12,521 nt of DNA from an uncultured Clostridia bacterium (GTDB taxonomy: Bacteria > Bacillota_A > Clostridia > TANB77 > CAG-508), in NCBI GenBank assembly GCA_944393295.1, contig CALXZR010000105.1, positions 1 to 12,521 on the forward strand. The letters run 5' to 3'. A program made the position numbers and the translations under genes. Positions within the stretch are counted from its first letter, which is position 1. The number at the start of each line of letters is the position of its first letter. Shown here piece by piece: positions 1-5,488 of the stretch. The notes below the pieces were generated by a model, which was given only the letters and a program-made list of their open reading frames with translations, was not told the origin of the DNA and searched no databases.

Positions 1-69
1 TATGGGGATAAAGCCCATACTCTACAATTAATATCCAATTTTTATAAAATAAAATTAATTTTAAAAATA

Positions 70-125
70 GTAGAAAAAGAAAAGACTGTTGTACAAAATA
101 TTTTTTAATACTTTGTCAACAGTCT
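70..125 (-). terminator. Terminator downstream of sigK
   Basis: The arms agactgttg (83-91) and caacagtct (117-125) form an inverted repeat that extends with one bulge into tttgt/acaaa. Read on the minus strand, the hairpin is followed by a U-rich run (revcomp of 70-82, TTTTCTTTTTC), the layout of an intrinsic terminator for the sigK transcript. Confidence 0.7.
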
Positions 126-130
126 GAGAT

Positions 131-153
131 AAAAGGGAGAAAATCTCCCTTTT
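131..153 (-). terminator. Hairpin overlapping the sigK stop codon
   Basis: A perfect 10-bp inverted repeat (131-140 / 144-153) with a 3-nt loop overlaps the sigK stop at 152-154. On the minus strand the 3' arm ends in TTTT but no long U-run follows. It may be a first, weaker terminator or an mRNA 3'-end stabiliser ahead of the hairpin at 83-125. Confidence 0.5.
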
Positions 154-850
154 ATTCTTTTATTTCTTTTGCTAATTTTCCTATTGCTTTCGTTTCAATT
201 CTTGATACATATGATCTACTAATATCTAACATTTCTGCTATTTCCTTTTGTGTTTTTGGTTTATTACCATCTAATCCAAATCTTAATTCTATAATTGTTT
301 TTTCTCTTTGTTTTAAAACTGTTTTCATTTTTTGATATAGTTTTTTTACCTTCATTTTTAAATCTACTTCATCTTCTACATTTTTTTCATCTACCTCTAT
401 TATTTCTTGAAGAGTAACTACATTATCATCTTTGTCCTTTCCCACTGGCTCATTTAAAAAAACTTCTGCATTTGTTTTTTTACTACTTCTCAAAAACATC
501 AAAATTTCGTTTTCTATGCATCTTGCAGTATAAGTTGCTAATTTAATATTTTTATCCGCATTAAAGCTATTAATTCCCTTTATTAAACCTATTGTACCAA
601 TAGATATTAAATCATCTTGATCTAACTTAGTATTGTTATATTTTTTTGCAACATGTGCTACTAATCTTAAATTATGCTCAATTAAAATATTTCTGGCTTT
701 TTCATCTCCTTTTAGCATTCTATTTAAATAATCTTTTTCTTCTTCACTACTTAATGGTTCTGGAAATAAATTACTACTTTGTATGTATCCTACTCCAAAT
801 ATCATTTCATTTAAAAAATGAAAAAAGGTTTCCATGGTAAAAATAAGCAT
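152..850 (-). CDS. sigK: RNA polymerase sporulation sigma factor sigma-K (pro-form)
   Basis: This is a 232-aa sigma-70 family protein closely resembling Bacillus SigK. It shows region 2 (EHNLRLVAHVAKKY, then DLISIGTIGLIKGI and TYTARCIENEILMFLR) and a region-4 helix-turn-helix (about 199-223, KTQKEIAEMLDISRSYVSRI). Sigma-K directs late mother-cell transcription during sporulation. The first ~21 residues are hydrophobic and align with the inhibitory pro-sequence removed by SpoIVFB; by analogy with the Bacillus S/Y site, cleavage would fall near G21/Y22. The ATG at 850 is chosen because gggaggt (856-862) lies 5 nt upstream; the Met at 835 has no ribosome binding site of its own. The gene is continuous, with no skin-type insertion. 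No confident sigma-E promoter was recognised upstream. It is separated from the DGR operon by a terminator, so it is probably transcribed independently. Confidence 0.93.
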   Translation of the reverse strand: MLIFTMETFFHFLNEMIFGVGYIQSSNLFPEPLSSEEEKDYLNRMLKGDEKARNILIEHNLRLVAHVAKKYNNTKLDQDDLISIGTIGLIKGINSFNADKNIKLATYTARCIENEILMFLRSSKKTNAEVFLNEPVGKDKDDNVVTLQEIIEVDEKNVEDEVDLKMKVKKLYQKMKTVLKQREKTIIELRFGLDGNKPKTQKEIAEMLDISRSYVSRIETKAIGKLAKEIKE

Positions 851-973
851 TTAGTACCTCCCTAAAAAAACGGAGATAGAATTTTTAAGTTCCAATCTTC
901 GTATACTTTGGTTTTCTTTTTTAAAGCATACTAAAATATATGAAAATTTCTTTTAAAAAGTGCCTGACCTATG

Positions 974-1024
974 TAAAAAATATAAAAGCATCAAAAGAAC
1001 TTTAATTTAGTTCAAATTGATGCT
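974..1024 (-). terminator. Terminator at the end of the DGR/pilin operon
   Basis: The arms agcatcaa (987-994) and ttgatgct (1017-1024), with an inner gaac/gttc pairing, form a hairpin. On the minus strand it is followed by TTTATATTTTTTAC. It lies 12 nt past the stop of the 70-aa membrane protein and separates that operon from sigK. The plus-strand side is also T-rich, so it could act in both directions. Confidence 0.75.
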
Positions 1025-1035
1025 CTTATTTTAAT

Positions 1036-1248
1036 CTATATAATTGTTGAAATAATTATTGCTAATACAAATGTAAAAATAGGTATCATATAAACTGCAT
1101 TTTCTATTTTATACATAGCATAAATCAATAAGCCTAATATTGCTCCTATAATAAAGAAAGTTACTAAAATTAATATTATTTTTTCTTTTCTTCTTGTTTC
1201 TCTTTCATTTTGTATTTCTATATTTTTTTTATTTTCATTATTTTCCAT
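1036..1248 (-). CDS. Small two-helix membrane protein, unknown function
   Basis: This 70-aa protein has a charged, hydrophilic N-terminus (residues 1-22, rich in N, E, K and R) followed by two predicted membrane segments at about 24-46 and 51-70. I do not recognise a family. The start has only a weak AGG-type site about 12 nt upstream, so translation may depend on coupling to the preceding gene, which ends 17 nt upstream. It is the last gene before a terminator and the second of two small membrane proteins downstream of the pilin-like gene. Its position suggests membership of the same transcript as the DGR and pilin genes, but nothing in the sequence gives a function. Confidence 0.6.
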   Translation of the reverse strand: MENNENKKNIEIQNERETRRKEKIILILVTFFIIGAILGLLIYAMYKIENAVYMIPIFTFVLAIIISTII

Positions 1249-1265
1249 AATACATAAATACCTAG

Positions 1266-1499
1266 CTAATATAATGGAATATCATTTACCACTGCATTTT
1301 CATCATACATATAATCGTACATTTGCATATCTTGCATTGCTTGTTCTTCTATTCTTCTTTCTTCATTTTCTCTTGCAATATTTTCAGCAATTCTTTTATT
1401 TTTATTTACTTTGCAAATAATCAATATAATTATAAAAATTGCAACAAGAATCAAAATCACTTTTTTATGTTCCTTCAACCATTCTATTAAATTTTTCAT
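1266..1499 (-). CDS. Small single-pass membrane protein, unknown function
   Basis: This 77-aa protein has an N-terminal amphipathic stretch (MKNLIEWLKEHKK) and one membrane segment at about 14-29. A basic KVNKNKR patch follows, and then a highly charged, helix-prone region rich in E, R, Q and M and an acidic C-terminal tail. The basic patch after the helix would favour an N-out, C-in orientation. A GGAG site lies 8 nt before the ATG. It starts 19 nt after the pilin-like gene and is followed after 17 nt by another small membrane protein, so co-transcription is likely. No family was recognised. A role in assembling or anchoring the pilin-like protein is possible but is purely positional inference. 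Confidence 0.65.
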   Translation of the reverse strand: MKNLIEWLKEHKKVILILVAIFIIILIICKVNKNKRIAENIARENEERRIEEQAMQDMQMYDYMYDENAVVNDIPLY

Positions 1500-1518
1500 T
1501 TATTAGCTCCATTTCTAT

Positions 1519-2520
1519 TTAATTAATTTCAGCTATTTCATATTTTGCAACCCAATATCCATCTAAAGCCTTTCCATCCCAAGTAAAAGCTTCTGGAATT
1601 GTATATTCATCAAAAAGTGAACCTAGTATCGAATTAGTTTTATTTTTAGTAACAAATAAACAGTCTATAGTATCATCAGTCTCAATTACTTTATATTTGT
1701 ATCTAGGAACCCATGTCCAATATGACATTTTTCCATCTTCTGTTCTGGTTGCAATATTTGCCCATCTTTGATTACCATAATCGAACCAATTTTCTGGAAC
1801 ATCTATATATATTGGGTTTCCTGCAGTACTGGTTTGATTATCAGAAGAATACTCTAAATAATATGTTGTAGCTGTATTAAAACCAGTTAAATCTGGTGCT
1901 GCACAATAAGTATTTGATTCTCCAAAAGCTGCATACTCTCCTTTTGAATAAATCTGATAAGAACCATCTGGTAAAACCAATCCTACACCATCTATAAATA
2001 CGGTTATTCCTAAATCGAGACACCATTGTACTTCTCTATTACTCCTTGATTCATCAAACCACATCATATTTCCAGTTTCAACACCAATATGTTGTTTATA
2101 GTCTTTTTCAATATTTGGAATTACTTCTTCAATATCAGTATTTACAATAACTTCTAATCCAGAATCTTCACTAAGCTTTTTTAAATCTTTGAAATGTCTA
2201 GTATAAATTTCATTATAAATACCTACAGTATCATTTTCTTGTCCAGCTTCTCTTAAAGCCCCTGCATATAAAGTAGATTCTTCTGTTACATCTATATCGT
2301 TTTCTATATTGTAGTTTAATGTATAGCTATCCACTTGCTCCTTATATGCTGAAATTGCTTGCTTAAATTTAGCTTCCTGAGCTTTTGTAATTATTCCATT
2401 ATCACCTATCGTTGCATTTAAACTTACTCCAGCTAAAATCAGCATAACAATAACAGTAATAACTAAAGCTATTAAAGTAATTCCATGACTATTGTTAAAA
2501 CTAAGCTTCTTTCCTTTCAT
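1519..2520 (-). CDS. Prepilin-like surface protein (class-III signal, GITLIALVITVIV type)
   Basis: This 333-aa protein has a short basic leader ending HG, then the hydrophobic helix ITLIALVITVIVMLILAGVS (residues 14-33). That is the prepilin N-terminal cleavage/methylation region of a Clostridia family that lacks the usual Glu5. Cleavage is expected after G13 by a prepilin peptidase. GDNGIITKAQEAKF and a likely coiled helix follow, then a mixed region. The C-terminus has YWTWVPRYKY (from about 267) and DGYWVAKYE (near 326), motifs that in related surface proteins precede a C-type-lectin-like fold. Here the protein stops immediately afterwards, so that domain is absent. The ATG lies in ATGA overlap with the reverse transcriptase stop, and an AAGGAG site lies inside the end of the RT, implying translational coupling. 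It may display or partner the DGR target. Confidence 0.8.
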   Translation of the reverse strand: MKGKKLSFNNSHGITLIALVITVIVMLILAGVSLNATIGDNGIITKAQEAKFKQAISAYKEQVDSYTLNYNIENDIDVTEESTLYAGALREAGQENDTVGIYNEIYTRHFKDLKKLSEDSGLEVIVNTDIEEVIPNIEKDYKQHIGVETGNMMWFDESRSNREVQWCLDLGITVFIDGVGLVLPDGSYQIYSKGEYAAFGESNTYCAAPDLTGFNTATTYYLEYSSDNQTSTAGNPIYIDVPENWFDYGNQRWANIATRTEDGKMSYWTWVPRYKYKVIETDDTIDCLFVTKNKTNSILGSLFDEYTIPEAFTWDGKALDGYWVAKYEIAEIN

Positions 2521-3554
2521 GTTATTTCTCCTTTATAATACCAATCACATTTCTTTTTTATCTTTTGTATATATCCATAAGAGTTTGCTATACTCGCATG
2601 TCCCTCCCAAGCAATTAAGCTCTGAGCAGCTTCAAATAAATTTAACTCTCCTTTTGAATATAAATAATTCCAATGCCTTACTCTCTTATATATTTTTTTT
2701 CTATTTTGATTTAACAAAACTATTTTATTAATATAAATATGATAGCCACAAAAACTTACTCCTTGTTTATTTTTAAAATAGTTTGTCTTTTTATTTAAAG
2801 ATAATTTTAATTTTTCTTTTAAAAAATACTCTATTTCTAATTTTGCTTTTATTGCTTCTTCTTTACTTGGAAGTAATAATATAAAATCATCCATATATCA
2901 AACATAATATTTTATTCTCATTTTTTCCTTCACATAATGGTCTAACTCATTTAAATAAATATTTGAAAAAAATTGTGATGTATAATTTCCTATTGGTATT
3001 CCAATTTTATATGTTCCATCAAATAAAATATGTTTTGTACATTCTAAAAAATATGGATCTTTCACTTTTCTTGCTACTAATTTATATAATATATCTTTAT
3101 GTATATTGTTAAAAAACTTAGATACATCACATTTTAAAATATAATAATCATCATATTGTAATTTCATTTTTTGCATATATAATTGCAACTTTTGTACTCC
3201 ATGATGTAAGCCTCTTCCAGGTATACAAGCATATGTATCAACAATTAATTTTGGAATAAAAATAGGTCTTATAAATTATTCAACATACCATTGTTGTACT
3301 ACTCTATCTCTAAAAGGTAGAGCCATAATTTCTCTTTTTTTTGGTTCATATACATTAAATTTTCTATATATACCTGGTCTATATTTTTAAAAATATAAAT
3401 CCTTTAAAATTCCATATAAATTTTGTGCCAAATCCATTTCAAATAAAATAACTTCTTTATTTTTATGTTTTAGTATAGATGCTCTCCTATATGCTTCATA
3501 TACTTTTCTGAATTTTACTTTCTGCAGAAAAATATTATTTACTCTTTTTGACAT
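2517..3554 (-). pseudogene. DGR reverse transcriptase with three in-frame stop codons
   Basis: From ATG 3554 to TGA 2517-2519 there is one uninterrupted frame of 345 codons, except for TAA at 3387-3389 (codon 56), TAA at 3276-3278 (codon 93) and TGA at 2898-2900 (codon 219). Conceptual translation gives a complete retron/DGR-like [22 protein letters not shown], then [19 protein letters not shown], catalytic-Asp block KCDVSKFFNNIH (D143), IGNYTSQFF (188-196, the I/V/L-G-x-x-x-SQ motif typical of DGR RTs), and YMDDF (220-224). The C-terminal SLIAWEGHAS block is also present. The start overlaps the avd end by 16 nt. There are no frameshifts. Probable ancestral codons are AAA or GAA for the two TAAs and CGA (R before YMDD) for the TGA. 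It is inactive unless the stops are read through or are sequence errors. Confidence 0.88.
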
Positions 3555-3898
3555 GTTTTCATCCAACTACCAATCATTTTTCCAATTTCAGAAAGATGAT
3601 TATTCCATGTCATATAATTTTGTTCTGTTATGTATTTATCCATATAAGATAATCTTGTTAATGTTTTTAGTACATAAATTTCTATGTCTGCATCTTTCAA
3701 ATTTTTATATCTTTGATTTATATCCTTTTCTTTCCAAGAATACATTACTAATCTTAATATCTTATATAAGCTTTGTTTTATGTCTGTACATAAATCAAAC
3801 CTTTCAGATTTTGGAAATTTCTTTAATAAATTTTTCGAATAAAAAATTAGTTCTACTATTCTTTCATAAATAATTAATCTTGTATCTCTTTTAGCCAT
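3539..3898 (-). CDS. avd: DGR accessory variability determinant (Avd-like four-helix bundle)
   Basis: This 119-aa all-alpha protein matches the bAvd/four-helix-bundle family by motif: KFPKSERFDLCTDIKQSLYK, then a central block and WNNHLSEIGKMIGSWMKTC at the end. Bordetella bAvd has a similar length and forms a pentameric, positively charged barrel that binds the RT and template RNA during mutagenic retrohoming. The protein here is Lys/Arg-rich, as expected, and fully open, unlike its RT and target neighbours. The ATG at 3898 lacks a strong ribosome binding site (only AGGA-like about 30 nt upstream), and no in-frame alternative start exists. Its 3' end overlaps the RT start by 16 nt, so the two genes were translated from one mRNA. 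Confidence 0.85.
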   Translation of the reverse strand: MAKRDTRLIIYERIVELIFYSKNLLKKFPKSERFDLCTDIKQSLYKILRLVMYSWKEKDINQRYKNLKDADIEIYVLKTLTRLSYMDKYITEQNYMTWNNHLSEIGKMIGSWMKTCQKE

Positions 3899-4011
3899 TT
3901 TATTTGTATGTACTTCACTTTCAAGTTTCCTTTACTAGCACAGTACTACTCCTTTCAAATTTTTACCAATAAGGAAGGAATTACACTTCTTTTGTGTGTG
4001 AAAATTTAATC

Positions 4012-4033
4012 AGTAAAATCCGTAAATTTTACT
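4012..4033. repeat. Short inverted repeat in the DGR spacer
   Basis: Arms agtaaaat (4012-4019) and attttact (4026-4033) pair perfectly around a 6-nt loop. An AGGAGG-like motif sits immediately beside it. On the minus strand it precedes avd by about 115 nt. No U-run makes it a clear terminator. Confidence 0.45.
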
Positions 4034-4162
4034 CCTCCTAAATCTTTTTACTTTCATAACTAAAGAAATTACAAATTTATTTATTAGTATAAATATTATT
4101 AAATATTAAATTGCGAATTTTGAAATATTTATTATTATATACAATTAACTCTAATTACTTTT

Positions 4163-4197
4163 TAAAAATTTTACTTGTTGTACAAGTAAAATTTTTA
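4163..4197. repeat. 15-bp perfect hairpin just downstream of TR
   Basis: The arms at 4163-4177 and 4183-4197 are perfectly complementary with a 5-nt loop (ttgta). The hairpin lies about 20 nt past the TR 3' end on the minus strand. The arms are AT-rich and flanked by short T or A runs, so it could be a partial terminator or a structural element of the template RNA. Confidence 0.6.
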
Positions 4198-4218
4198 GAA
4201 AATAAAACTTCACACAAG

Positions 4219-4367
4219 AGTCCAGCACCACACACAGCCACCGCACGTGAAGTGTTGTTGCTGTTGCTATTGCCATTGTTCCTATTGAAAGCAAAAACAC
4301 CATTGTTACCACGCTTGAATACGGGAACGTCCGACGTAACAAGATTCTTATTGCCGCTACAGTGTAA
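4219..4367 (-). repeat. DGR template repeat (TR)
   Basis: This 149-nt segment is nearly identical to VR at 4420-4567 (offset 201 at the shared 3' end). Its GC content is clearly higher than its surroundings. Read in the frame matching VR it gives a complete peptide studded with asparagine codons (RGNNGVFAFNRNNGNSNSNN), the classic look of a TR whose AAY codons are mutable. It differs from VR by 16 substitutions, two 1-nt gaps and a 3-nt extra TGT near its 5' end. Its last ~35 nt (GC-rich, IMH-like) are identical to VR. It has no ribosome binding site and is not a gene. Confidence 0.9.
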
Positions 4368-4419
4368 CACCTAATTCAAATTCCTACACGCCTCTCAAAT
4401 TGCAAAGTGCAGAGTCTAA

Positions 4420-4567
4420 AGTCCAGCACCACACACAGCCACCGCACGTGAAGTTCCGTTGCTGCTGCTATAGGCCATAGTTCCTACTGAAAGCAAAAAC
4501 ACCACTGCGACCACGTTTGAATACGGGATTGTCCGACCGAAACAAGACTCTTATCGCCGCTGTGTAA
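4420..4567 (-). repeat. DGR variable region (VR) at the 3' end of the target gene
   Basis: This is the copy of TR carried by the target. On the coding strand 12 substitutions fall at TR adenines (A to G 8, A to T 3, A to C 1). The other four are G to A, T to A, G to A and C to A. Asn codons become D, S, R, Y and G. The 3' end is identical to TR and runs into the target stop (AGL, then TAG at 4416-4418). Two single-base insertions break the frame. Confidence 0.9.
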
Positions 4568-5107
4568 GTTCATAACATCGATTATCGCATCACCCTTGAT
4601 TACCGTGAAACTGTCGTAATCAGCTGTTGCTTGATTGTTTTTATTTACATATTGATCAACATATTTAGTTCCTTGATATGAGTGTAGTAAGCTTCTATAA
4701 TTTGTTGAACCAGTAGTTGTACTTCCTCCTTTTTGACAATAGCTTGCTGTGTACTCCCAGTTACTATTACCCATACCATAAATTCCTGTATAATTATTAG
4801 GACCAGTTGTCCATGTTCCTGCATCATCATCTCTACCTGCGCCATAACCAGATGATGCTAATAGTACGGCTGCTCCCCATTCTGAATTTTTTATCATATG
4901 AACATCAATATTGTTTGATGCACTTGTTTCTTTTACTTCAGTATCTGAAACAGTAAATTCAGCATTTAATCCCATTGGACCATCCGCAGATTCCATTTTT
5001 CTAATATTTTCAAAAAAACTATTTGTAGTCGTGTTTACCAATGAAGAAAAGTTTGGTCTTGATTGATATGCAGCTTCACTATTTATAGTAAAAGCTATTA
5101 TTGCTAC

Positions 5108-5116
5108 AAAAAAAAA
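5108..5116. repeat. Nine-base homopolymer in the target signal-peptide region
   Basis: Nine As on the plus strand (nine Ts in the gene) follow ATT of the signal peptide. Eight Ts would place the start codon in frame with the downstream VAIIAFTINSEAA segment; nine produce TGT AGC and an early stop. The tract is long enough for replication slippage, so it may switch the gene on and off, or be a lesion or an assembly error. Confidence 0.6.
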
Positions 5117-5155
5117 TAAATAAAGTAAAATAAATTTTTCTTTTCATTTTTTATT

Positions 5156-5161
5156 CCTCCT
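5156..5161 (-). promoter_or_regulatory. Ribosome binding site of the DGR target
   Basis: AGGAGG on the minus strand sits 8 nt before ATG 5147. It fixes the true start of the target upstream of the homopolymer, rather than at any start inside the 4484-5041 open stretch. Confidence 0.75.
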
Positions 5162-5173
5162 ATGTATATTTAA

Positions 5174-5298
5174 TTTGGAGAAAGGGGTAGGCCTTTCTCC
5201 AAAAAATCCATAAAAACAAAACACCATAAACTGCAACTATGTACAGTTTCTTTCGGAAAGTCTTGCTTAATTTCAGAGGGGAAACCACCTCTATTTTT
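5174..5298. ncRNA. Structured 5' leader of the target gene (or plus-strand small RNA)
   Basis: Between the recN terminator and the target are three inverted repeats: a 12-bp perfect hairpin (5174-5185/5192-5203, loop ggtagg), a 6-bp hairpin (5228-5233/5244-5249), and agaggggaaaccacctct (5275-5292). The last is followed on the plus strand by ATTTTT, so plus-strand transcription would end there. The 12-bp hairpin lies 13 nt upstream of the AGGAGG of the target, where it could affect translation. I compared the region mentally with c-di-GMP-I, T-box, SAM, purine and THF consensus motifs and saw no match. Confidence 0.4.
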
Positions 5299-5324
5299 CG
5301 TTAAGTTCTGTAATTAAAGAATAT

Positions 5325-5370
5325 AAAAAATACGCAAAAGTATATTTAAACATATACTTTTGCGCATTTT
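5325..5370 (-). terminator. Terminator after recN (probably bidirectional)
   Basis: A 13-bp perfect inverted repeat (5333-5345/5352-5364, loop ttaaac) is followed by TATTTTTTATATTC on the minus strand and by CATTTT on the plus strand. It isolates the DGR operon from recN. Confidence 0.8.
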
Positions 5371-5488
5371 GACATATTAAATTTTTTAATAAATTTATTT
5401 TTTTAAAATTTAGTATTTTTTTCCTTACAAGTTATTATTTTCCAAAGGTTTCATGTCTTTTTTCACTTTTTTTACCTTTTTATAAAAC

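Larger units (their letters stand above)
3899..4218 (-). other. TR-avd intergenic spacer, likely part of the DGR template RNA
   Basis: These 320 nt without a gene separate the template repeat from avd. They hold two clear inverted repeats: 4163-4177/4183-4197 and 4012-4019/4026-4033. They also contain AGGAGG- and AAAGGAG-like motifs that precede no sensible reading frame. In Bordetella the RNA just downstream of TR primes and structures cDNA synthesis, so an equivalent role here is plausible. No promoter with both boxes was found. Confidence 0.5.
4416..5147 (-). pseudogene. DGR target: secreted C-type-lectin-like protein, frameshifted three times
   Basis: The ATG at 5147 has AGGAGG (5156-5161) 8 nt upstream. 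The frame must be corrected at the A-run 5108-5116, at 4537-4538 and at 4473-4474 to reach the natural TAG at 4416-4418. The three +1 shifts sum to a full codon, so start and stop lie in the same frame. The corrected product is about 242 aa. It has a Sec-type signal (MKRKIYFTLFIFF, then VAIIAFTINSEAA), a middle region with VHMIKNSEWGAAVLL, GIYGMGNSNWEYTASY and NYRSLLHSYQGTKYVDQY, and a VR of pattern PVFKRGxxGVFAFxRxxG...TSRAVAVCGAGL. This resembles the CLec/formylglycine-enzyme-like fold diversified by DGRs. As it stands, the central frame ends at 4484 inside VR, and the N-terminal frame ends soon after the poly-T. Confidence 0.82.

Noticed and set aside
1..19. Small inverted repeat tatggg/cccata at the left edge
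   Set aside because: Six base pairs at the window border with no U-run and unknown context.
890..960. Sigma-E-type promoter for sigK (ATATT and GTATAC-like boxes)
   Set aside because: No pair of boxes with acceptable sequence and spacing was found.
2898..2900. UGA recoding (Trp or selenocysteine) to explain the RT interruption
   Set aside because: Two other stops in the same frame are TAA, no other intact gene has an internal TGA, and Arg rather than Trp or Sec is expected before YMDD.
4151..4370. Open frames of 63-71 codons on the minus strand over TR (for example MLHCSGNKNLV...)
   Set aside because: They are the template repeat read in the VR frame and a neighbouring frame. There is no ribosome binding site, and the sequence duplicates the end of the target gene.
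4111..4374. 87-codon open frame on the plus strand across TR
   Set aside because: It lies antisense to TR and has low-complexity Leu-rich content from reversed AAY codons. It has no ribosome binding site.
4390..4418. Downstream VR cruciform as in Bordetella-type DGR targets
   Set aside because: Only 3-4 bp arms (ctct/agag, gca/tgc) can be formed after the VR stop. This is too weak to call.
5174..5298. c-di-GMP, T-box or other known riboswitch in the target leader
   Set aside because: None of the diagnostic conserved blocks I know (GCAAA..GACGCAAAG, AGGGTGGTACCGCG and others) is present on either strand.
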